NCBI RefSeq assembly: GCF_009848685.1
Contig: NZ_WXTX01000002.1
Location: 248,001 to 312,000 of the forward strand
Reading direction: 5' to 3'
From: Andreprevotia sp. IGB-42
GTDB lineage: Bacteria; Pseudomonadota; Gammaproteobacteria; Burkholderiales; Chitinibacteraceae
Length of the DNA stretch: 64,000 nucleotides
In this document: piece after piece, positions 1 through 8,639 of the stretch
Layout: every line of letters begins with the position of its first letter
Position numbering within the stretch: the stretch's first letter is position 1
Translations under genes and position numbers: made by a program
The notes under the pieces: model-generated
What the model saw: only the letters and a program-made list of their open reading frames with translations
Database searches by the model: none
What the model was told of the DNA's origin: nothing

Positions 1-2
1 CG

Positions 3-380
3 CACCAGTTGATCCGTGCCGCACGGCCGGAACGCACGGTGTTTACCGCCTACCATGCACTGGCCGAACACACGCCGGAAGCGGGCCGGCGCTGGCTGCA
101 ACAGGCCAGCGATGATGCGCTGTATACCCTGGCCAGCAGCGACCTCGCACAGGTCTACGGCTGGAAGCTGTGGCGCAATGCCAGCCGGGTAGATTTCACG
201 CTGCGCGGCCATGCGATGGCGGTGCCGGGGCCCGGCTTCCTTGGCAACGCCGGGCTGGCTGCATTGCGCGCGGTCGATGGTGCCGTCCAGTTTGCGCATG
301 CCGATCTGTCGGGGTTTTCCATTTTCGAAGAAGCGGCATGGTGGGGAGACGTAGCGGCAACGCGGCTGCTGCAAGGCTGA
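3..380 (+). CDS. C-terminal part of a probable FAD/NAD(P)-dependent oxidoreductase (5' truncated by window edge)
   Basis: The reading frame is open to the left edge, so only the last ~126 residues are visible and the true start lies outside. The tail has an aromatic-rich stretch (YGWKLW), a 'RGHAMAVPGPGF' segment and a closing 'HADLSGFSIFEEA' segment. From memory this resembles the C-terminal part of Tat-exported FAD-dependent oxidoreductases, where a similar 'GHAM..P.PGF' and 'H.DLSG.S.FEEA' pair closes the flavin site. The nucleotide-binding N-terminus is not in view, so no substrate can be proposed. A strong hairpin follows the stop. The family call is moderate and rests on the tail only. 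Confidence 0.5.
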   Translation, partial: HQLIRAARPERTVFTAYHALAEHTPEAGRRWLQQASDDALYTLASSDLAQVYGWKLWRNASRVDFTLRGHAMAVPGPGFLGNAGLAALRAVDGAVQFAHADLSGFSIFEEAAWWGDVAATRLLQG

Positions 381-430
381 TACCCGCCGATGGGCCCTGC
401 GCCGGTTCATGCCCAGCTGACCTGCAGACG

Positions 431-460
431 CAAAAACGGGGCGCCTTGGCGCCCCGCTTC
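431..460. terminator. Bidirectional rho-independent terminator
   Basis: A perfect 9-bp GC-rich stem (437-445 with 448-456) has a TT at its tip. Five A's precede it on the plus strand, which gives the U-tract for minus-strand transcripts. It lies between the convergent ends of the flavoprotein tail and the SYLF gene. Confidence 0.75.
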
Positions 461-486
461 TTCCTGCCAGCCAGAAAACAGCCGGT

Positions 487-1113
487 TTACTTGCCCGAAT
501 TGAGCTTCTTGCTGACCGAGAACTTGGTACCTGCCACAGTCACTTCGGCAGTCAGGCCGTTCGCGGTGATCTGGTACGCATATACTTCCGGCGCAATCAG
601 CGAAGCACCCGATACGGCACCGCCGCTCTTGCCGGCCTTGGCAGCAGCAGTGGCATCACCAGAGAACGCCCAGCCCGACTTGATGAACTTGTTGAACGCC
701 TTCTCGCTGGTGAACACCAGCAGCAGGCGCGATTCCTTGGCCCCCAGGCCCAGACCGGCCTTGATCTGACCCACGGTCATGAAGGTTTCCTTGCCGTTGT
801 GCACGGCAACGCCGTCACCACCTGCACCACCGGCAAACACCACCTGCACACCGCCGGTCTTGAAGGTGGCATAGCCTGCGGCCTTCTCGATCTGATCTTT
901 GGCTTCCGGGTACTTGGCATACACTTCCGCCAGCGTCTTCTTGGCGTTTTCGCGGGCATCGGCACGGCGCTCGGCCGGGCTCTTTTCCTTTTCCTTGCTG
1001 GTTTCAGCCTGATTGTTGGTGCCTTCAGGATTCTGGCTTTCCGCATGAGCGGGCACGGCTACTGCAAGGGCAAAACCGAACAGACTGGCAATCAGTGTTT
1101 TTTTGGCAAACAT
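487..1113 (-). CDS. Secreted SYLF (Ysc84-type lipid-binding) domain protein
   Basis: 208 residues. A signal peptide is clear (residues 1-24, ending PAHA/E), followed by a charged low-complexity linker rich in Glu and Lys (~25-60). The SYLF/Ysc84 domain follows (~65-205), with the diagnostic stretches KAAGYATF, a glycine-rich GGAGGDG segment and 'GQIKAGLGLGAKE'. Family members bind phosphoinositides or other lipids in eukaryotes; in bacteria they are periplasmic or surface proteins of unknown role. The ATG is preceded by GGAG at a good distance. It appears monocistronic: a terminator follows and a divergent promoter region precedes, where a perfect TTGACA is present on the minus strand (complement of 1185-1190). 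Confidence 0.8.
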   Translation of the reverse strand: MFAKKTLIASLFGFALAVAVPAHAESQNPEGTNNQAETSKEKEKSPAERRADARENAKKTLAEVYAKYPEAKDQIEKAAGYATFKTGGVQVVFAGGAGGDGVAVHNGKETFMTVGQIKAGLGLGAKESRLLLVFTSEKAFNKFIKSGWAFSGDATAAAKAGKSGGAVSGASLIAPEVYAYQITANGLTAEVTVAGTKFSVSKKLNSGK

Positions 1114-1292
1114 ATTGGTATCTCCTATGTGCAGGGCAGCAATCCCATGGACTCACTGTAGTCGTTCAAATAGATAAACATGGATGTCAAAATGACAAAC
1201 GGCTGCGGTAAAAGTAACTGCAAGCTTTCTGCCAGCAAACATGTGTTCCGTGTATCGGTGATAATCAAGCCATCGTCACAAGAGTCTTCCCC

Positions 1293-2597
1293 ATGAGCTT
1301 CGGCACTGCGCTGTTCGTGATGTTCCTGCTGGTTGTCCTGAGCGCATTCTTCTCGATTGCGGAGATTTCGCTGGCAGCGGCCCGCAAGTTCAAACTGCAA
1401 ACCATCGCCGAAGAGGGTGAACCCAATGCATTACGGGTTATCGCATTGCAGGAAAAACCCGGCGACTTCTTTACCGTAGTACAAGTAGGTGTCAATGCGG
1501 TGGCCATTCTGGGCGGTATCGTCGGCGAAGCGGCCTTTACCCCGGCAATGACCCGCGGCTTCGAAGCGATGGGCCTGGGCGGCGATACCGCCGGCCGGCT
1601 GGGCTTTCTGGCCGCCTTCCTGCTGACCATCACGCTGTTCATCCAGTTTGCCGACCTGATTCCCAAACGCCTAGGCATGCTGATGCCGGAAAAAGCCGCC
1701 GTGCTCATCGTGCGGCCGATGCTGATCTGCACCGCCCTCCTGCGCCCGCTGGTATGGCTGTTCGACGGCATTGCCAACCAGTTCTTCCGCCTGTGCGGAC
1801 TGCCGGCCGCGCGGGCCGATGCGATTACCTCGGCAGAGATCGTGGCGCTGGTCGATGCCGGCACCGAGGCCGGCACTTTCTTCCGGCAAGAACACCGCGT
1901 GATCGAAAACCTGTTCGAGCTGGGCGAGCGCTGGGTGACCTCGACCATGACGCAGCGTGATCAGGTGGTGTATTTTTCGCTGACCGAAGCGGCCGAGGCC
2001 ATCCGCAGCAAGATCATTGCCGATCCGCATTCCAAATACCTGCTGTGCGAAACCGGCATCGACAGTGCCTTTGCCTATATCGATGCCAAACACCTGCTGC
2101 AACTGATGCTGGGCACCCCGCCAGCCGATTTGCTGGCCGATCTGCGGCGCATTGCGCTGCCGCTGCTGGCCGTACCCGATACGCTGTCGCTATCCGAACT
2201 GCTGGAACGCTTCAAGGAAAGCGGCGAGGATTTCGCGCTGATCGTCAACGAATACGCGCTGGTGGTAGGCGTGATCACGCTGGGCGACATCACCGGGCAA
2301 TTGATGGGCGAGCTGATTGCGCCCAGCGACGACGACCAGATCGTGCAGCGCGATGCCGGCTCGTGGCTGGTGGACGGCATCACGCCGATCGAAGACCTCA
2401 AGCGCGTGCTGGAAATCGACGAGCTGCCCGATGAAGAACTGTTCGAGACCGTGGCAGGCTTCCTGATGGTGCAGCTCAAGCGGCTACCCAAGAAGGCAGA
2501 GGCCATCGACCATGCCGGTTTCCGCTTCGAAGTGGTCGATATCGACCATCACCGCATCGACCAGATCCTGGTGACACGGCTGCCGGCCGGCAACTGA
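1293..2597 (+). CDS. paeA: CNNM/CorC-family membrane protein, PaeA (YtfL)-like
   Basis: 434 residues, the usual length for the HlyC/CorC (UPF0053) family. An N-terminal DUF21 membrane domain (~1-190) carries the hallmark 'FFSIAEISLAAARK' and 'FFTVVQVGVNAVAILGGIVGEA' regions. A CBS pair (~200-325) and a C-terminal CorC_HlyC transporter-associated domain (~340-430, 'GFRFEVVDIDHHRIDQ') follow. The sequence follows E. coli YtfL, now named PaeA, closely from end to end; PaeA protects cells from cadaverine and putrescine and is thought to export polyamines across the inner membrane. Inference: same role here. It stands alone, upstream of the SAH riboswitch promoter and on the same strand. Confidence 0.85.
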   Translation: MSFGTALFVMFLLVVLSAFFSIAEISLAAARKFKLQTIAEEGEPNALRVIALQEKPGDFFTVVQVGVNAVAILGGIVGEAAFTPAMTRGFEAMGLGGDTAGRLGFLAAFLLTITLFIQFADLIPKRLGMLMPEKAAVLIVRPMLICTALLRPLVWLFDGIANQFFRLCGLPAARADAITSAEIVALVDAGTEAGTFFRQEHRVIENLFELGERWVTSTMTQRDQVVYFSLTEAAEAIRSKIIADPHSKYLLCETGIDSAFAYIDAKHLLQLMLGTPPADLLADLRRIALPLLAVPDTLSLSELLERFKESGEDFALIVNEYALVVGVITLGDITGQLMGELIAPSDDDQIVQRDAGSWLVDGITPIEDLKRVLEIDELPDEELFETVAGFLMVQLKRLPKKAEAIDHAGFRFEVVDIDHHRIDQILVTRLPAGN

Positions 2598-2622
2598 ACG
2601 GGCACGAAGGCGGCAAAGCCTT

Positions 2623-2628
2623 TATAAT
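2623..2628 (+). promoter_or_regulatory. Putative -10 element (TATAAT) for the SAH riboswitch/ahcY transcript
   Basis: A perfect TATAAT sits about 10 bases before the riboswitch 5' end, just after the paeA stop. No good -35 hexamer is visible at the normal distance, so the promoter may be extended or activator-aided. Confidence 0.6.
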
Positions 2629-2636
2629 CCGGCGCA

Positions 2637-2735
2637 TTCCGAGGAGCGCTGCGAGGCCCGATCAACAGATCGCCCCCAGGCTCGGACTCTCGCCCCGGCC
2701 CCACCTTGCCGGCGCGTTTCAACGGCGCTCATCTA
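2637..2735 (+). ncRNA. S-adenosylhomocysteine (SAH) riboswitch
   Basis: The leader of ahcY has the SAH-riboswitch layout. P1 pairs CCGAG (2639-2643) with CTCGG (2681-2685). The conserved GAGGAGCGCTGC run follows the 5' strand, and CCCAGGCTCGG closes the element. Six bases inside it (2644-2649) are complementary to GCGCTC at 2725-2730, forming the expected pseudoknot within the conserved 'AACGGCGCTCA' tail. The class binds SAH and switches on SAH-recycling genes when SAH builds up. No terminator is apparent between it and ahcY, so control at ribosome access is more likely than early termination; that point is inferred. Confidence 0.93.
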
Positions 2736-2804
2736 TCAACCCGTGCCGGGCGCGGGATGACGGGTGAGCCGCATCCCCCCGGCCACATGCAAAGGAAACG
2801 CACT

Positions 2805-4205
2805 GTGGCTGAATTCAAAGATTTCAAAGTAGCAGACATGAGCCTTGCCGCCTGGGGCCGCAAGGAACTCAACATCGCCGAAACCGAAATGCCGGGCCTG
2901 ATGTCCGTGCGCGATGAATACAAGACCGAGCAACCGCTGAAAGGCGCGCGCATTGCCGGCTCGCTGCACATGACCATCCAGACCGGCGTGCTGATCGAGG
3001 CGCTGCAGGCACTGGGCGCCACCGTACGCTGGGCATCGTGCAACATCTTCTCCACGCAGGATCACGCCGCTGCCGCCATCGCCGCCACCGGCACGCCAGT
3101 GTTCGCATTCAAGGGCGAATCGCTGGAAGAATACTGGCAGTTCACGCACCAGATTTTCGAATGGCCGAATGGCGAATACGCCAACATGATCCTGGATGAT
3201 GGCGGCGATGCCACGCTGCTGCTGCATCTGGGCGCGCGCGCCGAGAACGACATCAGCCTGGTCGGCAACCCGACCAACGAAGAAGAAACCGTGCTGTACG
3301 CGGCCATCAAGGCGCAGATCGCCAAAGACCCGAAGTGGTACTCCACGCGCCTGGCCGCCATCAAGGGCGTGACCGAGGAAACCACCACCGGCGTGCATCG
3401 CCTGTACCAGATGCACGAACAGGGCAAGCTGGCGTTCCCGGCAATCAACGTCAACGATTCGGTGACCAAATCCAAGTTCGACAACTTGTACGGCTGCCGC
3501 GAATCGCTGGTGGACTCCATCAAGCGCGCCACTGACGTGATGATCGCCGGCAAGGTTGCCGTGGTGCTCGGCTACGGCGACGTGGGCAAGGGTTGTGCGC
3601 AATCGCTGCGCGGCCTGGGCGCCACCGTGATGATCACCGAGGTGGACCCGATCTGCGCGTTGCAAGCCGCCATGGAAGGCTACCGCGTCGTCACCATGGA
3701 CGACGTGGCCGACCAGGCAGACATCTTCGTCACCACCACCGGCAACGTCAGCGTGATCACGCATGCGCATTTGCTGCGCATGCGCAACAACGCCATCGTC
3801 TGCAACATCGGCCACTTCGATTCGGAAATCCAGATCGCCAGCCTGCGCCAGTACGAGTGGGACAACATCAAGCCGCAGGTCGACCACATCGTGTTCCCGG
3901 ACGGCAAGCGCATCATCCTGCTGGCAGAAGGCCGCCTGGTGAACCTGGGCTGCGGCACCGGCCACCCCAGCTTCGTGATGTCCAACTCGTTTGCCAACCA
4001 GGTGCTGGCGCAGATCGAGCTGTTCACCAAGCTGGAGCAATACCCGGTAGGCGTGTACGTACTGCCCAAGCATCTGGACGAAATGGTTGCCCGCCTGCAC
4101 CTGAAGAAGATCGGCGCCAAGCTCACCGTGCTGACCGACGAACAGGCCGCTTACATTGGCGTCAGCAAGGAAGGCCCGTACAAGCCGGCACATTACCGTT
4201 ATTGA
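2805..4205 (+). CDS. ahcY: S-adenosyl-L-homocysteine hydrolase
   Basis: 466 residues from a GTG start. An in-frame upstream ATG at 2706 would place the N-terminus inside the riboswitch, whereas GTG 2805 has AAAGGAAA just before it and gives the conserved [15 protein letters not shown] start. The cytosolic NAD-dependent enzyme splits SAH into adenosine and homocysteine, relieving inhibition of methyltransferases and feeding methionine synthesis. Visible landmarks are the Rossmann motif GYGDVGKG (~255), '[16 protein letters not shown]' with the catalytic Lys/Asp region, and the C-terminal '[10 protein letters not shown]' that reaches into the neighbouring subunit's NAD site. It is controlled by the SAH riboswitch and ended by a strong terminator, so it is not co-transcribed with metF downstream. 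Confidence 0.97.
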   Translation: MAEFKDFKVADMSLAAWGRKELNIAETEMPGLMSVRDEYKTEQPLKGARIAGSLHMTIQTGVLIEALQALGATVRWASCNIFSTQDHAAAAIAATGTPVFAFKGESLEEYWQFTHQIFEWPNGEYANMILDDGGDATLLLHLGARAENDISLVGNPTNEEETVLYAAIKAQIAKDPKWYSTRLAAIKGVTEETTTGVHRLYQMHEQGKLAFPAINVNDSVTKSKFDNLYGCRESLVDSIKRATDVMIAGKVAVVLGYGDVGKGCAQSLRGLGATVMITEVDPICALQAAMEGYRVVTMDDVADQADIFVTTTGNVSVITHAHLLRMRNNAIVCNIGHFDSEIQIASLRQYEWDNIKPQVDHIVFPDGKRIILLAEGRLVNLGCGTGHPSFVMSNSFANQVLAQIELFTKLEQYPVGVYVLPKHLDEMVARLHLKKIGAKLTVLTDEQAAYIGVSKEGPYKPAHYRY

Positions 4206-4307
4206 TCTGCCAGCCTGTGCGGCGGCCGTTTCGACAGTCCCGTTACGCTGACAAAGAACAGGAAACACTCACGCCTTCCATGCAAGGTGTTTCCCGTATC
4301 TGACAAG

Positions 4308-4334
4308 GAAGCGCCGAATGGCGCTTCTTTTTTT
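4308..4334 (+). terminator. Rho-independent terminator after ahcY
   Basis: A perfect 8-bp stem (4308-4315 with 4320-4327), tetraloop GAAT and a following run of T's. Confidence 0.9.
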
Positions 4335-4383
4335 GCCCAAGGTTTTGTAAGGTGGTTGTAGTACCTCTCCCACAAGAACCCGG

Positions 4384-5868
4384 ATGCCGCATTCGCCACT
4401 CGCAATCGATCTGCATTTGCACCAGTTGCGCCGCAGCCTCGTTGCCGCGACGCAGCACGGGGTGGATGCAGCCTTGTCCATGCTGACGCAGGCACGCGCG
4501 CAGCAGTACGGCCATGGCATCGCAGAAGCCCAGCTGGTGCAGGCACAGGCGTTGTGGGCGGCAATGCGCTATGACGAAGGGCTGCGTGTGGTCCGGCAGG
4601 CGCAGCAGGCGGCGCGCTTTGAAGGCGCCCAGGATCTGCAGGCAGAAGCGCACCATACCGCTGCCCTGCTTTATATGGCCAAGGGCCGCTATCTGCAGGC
4701 ATTTTCGGCCTGGCAACAGGCACTGGAGCTCAGCCTGATCACCCGGCAGGATGAACTGGGCATCGATGCGTTGATCGGGGTGGGCAAGCTGTGGCATATC
4801 GACGGGCAAAGCGAGCGTGCCCACGACTATCATCTGCTGGCTTACCAGCGGGCCTGCCAGCTGAAACTGGCGCTGCATGCCAGCAAGGCCGCCATCTGCC
4901 TTGCCCGGCAGCGCATCATGCTGGGCAACCACGAGCAGGCGCTGGATACGCTCTCCGAAGCCAGTGCCTTGCTGCAAGCCGATGGCGACAAGACTTGGCA
5001 GGCCGAGGTTCACAACTACCGCAGCACCGCGCTGCTGGCGCTGGGCGACGCACCGGCGGCACTGGCCGAATGCGGGAACGCCTGGTGCATTGTCGGCAAT
5101 GACGATGCACTGGCCTGGGCGCAAACACTCACGCTGCTGCAACGTGCACGCGTGCTGCTGGCGGCCCGCAATGCGGATGCAGCCGCTACGGATCTCGATG
5201 CCGCCCGCGCACTGGCCACCCGCTTCGAGCTGGGTGATTTCCTGGCGCAGATCGCGCTGTGCTGGTCAGAGCTCGCCGAAGCGCAAGCCGACTGGCCCCG
5301 TGCACTGGACGAATACAAACACTATCTGGCGCATGAGCAGCATGCGTTGACGCAGCACCGCAAGGCCGAGCAACAGGCCTTGTCATCCGCACGCTTCAGC
5401 AAGCTGGCACGCAACATGGACAAGTTGGTCAGCCGCATGCTCGGCGGTCTTGCCCATGCGCCGGAAAAACGCGACGCTTCCCCCATTGTCTCCCGCCATG
5501 CATGGCAACGACAGTTGACCCGGACCGCACAAGCACCCCACGCGATGGGCATCATGCTGATCCAGTGGCCGTCGGCGGGTAGCCCGCGCCATGAACAGCA
5601 AAGGTTATTGTTGCTGGCCTCTTTCTGCTCGGATCAAGAGGTCGTCACGACGCTGGCTGACGGACTGTATGCATTGTTGCTGTGCCCGGCCCAGCCCGCG
5701 GTGCTCGCACAGCTGGGGACGGCGCTGCGGGCAATCGGCGCCCGGCTGCCCTGGGAACCGGCTCCGATGCTCATCGGGCATGCCTATGGCGAAAGGGGCA
5801 TGACGGCTGATTTCCTGCTGAGCGCAGCACATCAGGCACTGGCAAGCGACCGGGTGGTCTTCACATGA
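4384..5868 (+). CDS. TPR-repeat protein with a degenerate GGDEF-like C-terminus
   Basis: 494 residues, no signal peptide or membrane segment. Residues ~1-320 are helical repeats of TPR type with recurring Ala/Leu/Tyr spacing ('AEAHHTAALLYMAKGRYLQAFSAWQQALELS'-like units). After a linker (~335-370) the last ~120 residues look like the remains of a diguanylate cyclase fold: a segment 'DGLYALLLCP' occupies the place of GGDEF-AVLLP, and the end ('MTADFLLSAAHQAL') matches the usual 'LL..AD.ALY.AK' tail. Catalytic residues are absent, so no cyclase activity is expected. It overlaps the next gene by four bases (ATGA) and shares its TPR-plus-C-domain design, suggesting an old duplication and a paired function. 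The GGDEF relationship is my inference from pattern alone. Confidence 0.7.
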   Translation: MPHSPLAIDLHLHQLRRSLVAATQHGVDAALSMLTQARAQQYGHGIAEAQLVQAQALWAAMRYDEGLRVVRQAQQAARFEGAQDLQAEAHHTAALLYMAKGRYLQAFSAWQQALELSLITRQDELGIDALIGVGKLWHIDGQSERAHDYHLLAYQRACQLKLALHASKAAICLARQRIMLGNHEQALDTLSEASALLQADGDKTWQAEVHNYRSTALLALGDAPAALAECGNAWCIVGNDDALAWAQTLTLLQRARVLLAARNADAAATDLDAARALATRFELGDFLAQIALCWSELAEAQADWPRALDEYKHYLAHEQHALTQHRKAEQQALSSARFSKLARNMDKLVSRMLGGLAHAPEKRDASPIVSRHAWQRQLTRTAQAPHAMGIMLIQWPSAGSPRHEQQRLLLLASFCSDQEVVTTLADGLYALLLCPAQPAVLAQLGTALRAIGARLPWEPAPMLIGHAYGERGMTADFLLSAAHQALASDRVVFT

Positions 5869-7427
5869 TTTCCAGAACGCATCCACCCACTCCGGGCGCG
5901 CTGCGCAAGGCCAGAGCTGCGCCAAAGCCGGCAAACGGCGGATCAGACGCCGAGCGGCTGCAGGCCTTGTTGCTCAAGGCTACCGCCGAGGATCAGCTGG
6001 GACGCAGCGAAGCAGCGATCGCCTCGCTGACCGAAGCACTTGCCCTGTCCGGTACCGCAGCGTTGAGCGAGGTCCGCCTCAGGCTGCTCGATCAACTGGC
6101 AGACCGGCTGTACACGGTAGGCCACTACCGCGAAGCGCTGGAACACTGGATGGCCTGCATTGCACTCGCCGTCGACCTGGGTGATATCGCCGGCTATGTA
6201 CAAGCATACATGGCCGTAGGCGGGGTATTCGATGCCGCCGGCGCGCACGAGCGCGGCCTGCAGCAACACGAGCGCGCGCTGGCCTACAGCAGCGCGCTGA
6301 CCGACCCGCAGATCCACGTGAACGTGCGGCTCTATCTGGCATCGGATTACGTGCACTTTGGCCGCCATGCCGAAGCACTGGAAATACTCGACGATGCCGA
6401 CCGGGTCATCTCCGTCCATGATTTTGCCACTCACCGGGCAGAGACCAGCCTGCACCGCGGCATGGCGCTGCTGGCGCTGGGCAAGACACAAACCGCACTG
6501 GTCTGCTTGCGCGAAGGCGCCCGCCAGGCCGAACAGGCAAATCATCCATGGGCGCACACCATGTGCCTGATGCGGCTGGGCCAGGCCCATGACCGGCTGC
6601 GCAATCCTCACCTGGCCGAACAGGTGCTGCGCAGTGCACTGGTACTGGCAGAAAGCGGCGATTTCAAGCGGCAGCAACGCGAAATCCAGCAAACGCTGGC
6701 CATCCTGTTCGAGGAGGCCGGCAGGGCACGCGAAGCGCTGGGCGCATTGCGCGCCACGCATGCACTGGATTTGGAACTGGCGCGGCATGCGCCGGTATCG
6801 GCGCTGGAGCCCCACCTGCTCAAGCGGCTGGACAAGCTGGACACCCGGCTGCGGCTGGAATTGTCGCGCCAGGAAAACCAGCGCCTGCGTGAAACGCAGA
6901 ACAGCCAGGATCAGTTGCTGCACCGGCTGCATATCGAGGCCTACCAGGATGCGCTCACCGGCCTTGCCAACCGGCGCTGGCTGGATGCGCAGCTGGCAGA
7001 AAAGCTCGGCGGCTGGCAGGGGCAGCCGCCAATCTCGCTACTGGTGCTCGACATCGACCATTTCAAGGCCATCAACGATGACTTTTCCCACCTGGTGGGC
7101 GATGCGGTACTGCGGCAGGTGAGCGAGCTGCTGCGCCAGGCATGCCGCGGGCACGATACGCCGGTGCGTTTTGGCGGCGAGGAATTCGTGGTGGTACTGG
7201 AAGGCTTGCCGCTGCACGAAGCCACGCTGGTGGCGGAGCGCATCCGCGTGCGCATCGCCAGCCACGATTGGCATGCGATCCTCGGCAACCGGCCGCTGAC
7301 ACTGTCTGCCGGCGTGACCGAAGCGCTGCCGGGCGACAATGCCGCCACGCTGATCATCCGCGCCGACGAAGCGCTGTACCGTGCCAAGCGCAATGGCCGC
7401 AACCGCATCGAGGCCGCCACGGCATAG
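5865..7427 (+). CDS. TPR-repeat diguanylate cyclase (GGDEF)
   Basis: 520 residues. N-terminal TPR-like helices (~20-310), a coiled linker (~315-345, 'RLRLELSRQENQRLRE') and a GGDEF domain (~355-515). The cyclase half is intact: 'LDIDHFKAIND' supplies the metal-binding Asp, FGGEEF is the A-site, and RGHD lies exactly five residues before it as an inhibitory I-site (RxxD). It should make c-di-GMP from GTP in the cytoplasm, with the TPR half sensing a protein partner. There are no membrane segments. The start overlaps the preceding gene (ATGA), so the two are probably translationally coupled. metF follows about 100 bases downstream with no clear terminator, so read-through is possible. Confidence 0.9.
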   Translation: MISRTHPPTPGALRKARAAPKPANGGSDAERLQALLLKATAEDQLGRSEAAIASLTEALALSGTAALSEVRLRLLDQLADRLYTVGHYREALEHWMACIALAVDLGDIAGYVQAYMAVGGVFDAAGAHERGLQQHERALAYSSALTDPQIHVNVRLYLASDYVHFGRHAEALEILDDADRVISVHDFATHRAETSLHRGMALLALGKTQTALVCLREGARQAEQANHPWAHTMCLMRLGQAHDRLRNPHLAEQVLRSALVLAESGDFKRQQREIQQTLAILFEEAGRAREALGALRATHALDLELARHAPVSALEPHLLKRLDKLDTRLRLELSRQENQRLRETQNSQDQLLHRLHIEAYQDALTGLANRRWLDAQLAEKLGGWQGQPPISLLVLDIDHFKAINDDFSHLVGDAVLRQVSELLRQACRGHDTPVRFGGEEFVVVLEGLPLHEATLVAERIRVRIASHDWHAILGNRPLTLSAGVTEALPGDNAATLIIRADEALYRAKRNGRNRIEAATA

Positions 7428-7531
7428 CCCTCCATGAGCACGGCTCATACTCCGCTGAACACGGCCGGATGAAAGCCGGCGCTGCCAGTGATACCATCGC
7501 ACGTTAACCTTATCCAGACCGAGCCGGCACC

Positions 7532-8362
7532 ATGAGCGCGCCCACTTTCAGCTTCGAATTTTTCCCGCCCAAGACACCGGAAGGTGCGGAAAAGCTGCGC
7601 GTTACGCGCCGGCAACTCGCCCAGTTCAAACCCGAGTTCTTTTCGGTCACTTTCGGTGCCGGTGGCACCACGCAGGAAGGCACGCTGAATGCGGTACTGG
7701 AAATCCGCCAGGAAGGGTTTGCCGCCGCACCGCACCTGTCGTGCATCGGCAGCTCGCGCGCCAACATCGCCGAAATCCTGCAGCGCTATCGTGATCACGG
7801 CATCCGCCATATCGTGGCGCTGCGTGGCGACATCCCCAGCGGCATGGGCGACGTGGGCGAGTTCCGCTATGCCAACGAACTGGTCGCCTTCATCCGCGAA
7901 ACGCACGGCGACTGGTTCCATATCGAGGTGGCCGCCTACCCGGAATACCACCCGCAAGCGCAAAGCGCCGAGGCAGACCTGCGCAACTTCGTGAACAAGG
8001 TCAATGCCGGCGCAAACTCGGCCATCACCCAGTATTTTTTCAATGCCGATGCGTATTTCCACTTCGTGGATGCGGTGCAGGCACGCGGCGTGAACATCCC
8101 CATCGTTCCCGGCATCATGCCGATCCAGAACTTCAACCAGTTGGCGCGCTTCTCCGACATGTGCGGCGCGGAAATCCCGCGCTGGCTGAAGCTGCGGCTG
8201 GCGTCGTTCGGCGACGATAGCGCGTCCATCCGTGCATTCGGGCTGGATTTCGTCACCGAGCTGTCGGACCGGCTACTGCAGAACGGCGCACCCGGCCTGC
8301 ACTTCTACACGCTCAATGCCGCCGGCGCGGTCTCCACCGTGTGGCAGCGATTGGGCCTGTAA
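7532..8362 (+). CDS. metF: 5,10-methylenetetrahydrofolate reductase
   Basis: 276 residues, typical of bacterial MetF. The flavoenzyme reduces methylene-THF to methyl-THF, the methyl donor for remaking methionine from homocysteine. Landmarks are the N-terminal 'FSFEFFPPKTPEG' with the catalytic Glu, 'FFSVTFGAGGTTQ', the 'NIAEIL..Y' and 'HIVALRGDIP' segments, and 'ITQYFFNADAYFHFVD'. It belongs to the same methyl cycle as ahcY, and the two are often adjacent in betaproteobacteria; here a TPR/cyclase pair separates them. No second SAH riboswitch is visible before it, and no strong Shine-Dalgarno. Confidence 0.95.
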   Translation: MSAPTFSFEFFPPKTPEGAEKLRVTRRQLAQFKPEFFSVTFGAGGTTQEGTLNAVLEIRQEGFAAAPHLSCIGSSRANIAEILQRYRDHGIRHIVALRGDIPSGMGDVGEFRYANELVAFIRETHGDWFHIEVAAYPEYHPQAQSAEADLRNFVNKVNAGANSAITQYFFNADAYFHFVDAVQARGVNIPIVPGIMPIQNFNQLARFSDMCGAEIPRWLKLRLASFGDDSASIRAFGLDFVTELSDRLLQNGAPGLHFYTLNAAGAVSTVWQRLGL

Positions 8363-8412
8363 GGGCCTGTTGCACCCCCTTAGCCCCGATCTATGGATAA
8401 CCTGCATCAGAC

Positions 8413-8446
8413 AACCCGGCCAGCCGGGTTCTGACCGGTTTTTGAC
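8413..8446 (+). terminator. Possible terminator after metF
   Basis: An 8-bp perfect stem (8413-8420 with 8423-8430) with a two-base tip, followed after ten bases by a TTTTT run. The offset T-run makes it weaker than other terminators in the window. The rest of 8363-8639 shows no gene. Confidence 0.45.
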
Positions 8447-8639
8447 AGGGAAACAGCGGCTCTCTCCTGTTTGATTCCGCTCCCCCATCCTCGCCGCCGC
8501 GACGGCGCCTCGCTGCGCTCGTCAGTGGCACGAATAGCCGCTTTGCAAGCAGATACCCAAGTACATGACAGGCTCCAAGCTGCGGTTGGTTCGCTGCAAG
8601 AGCCGCCAGGCCGTTTTTTTCATTCGCGCTGCTGCCGCA

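Noticed and set aside
2736-4268. 510-codon minus-strand open frame over ahcY
   Set aside because: Antisense to an unmistakable ahcY; no domain.
7428-7531. Second SAH riboswitch ahead of metF
   Set aside because: The GAGGAGCGCTGC core and closing GGCTCGG are absent; only a short CCGG...CCGG stem is present.
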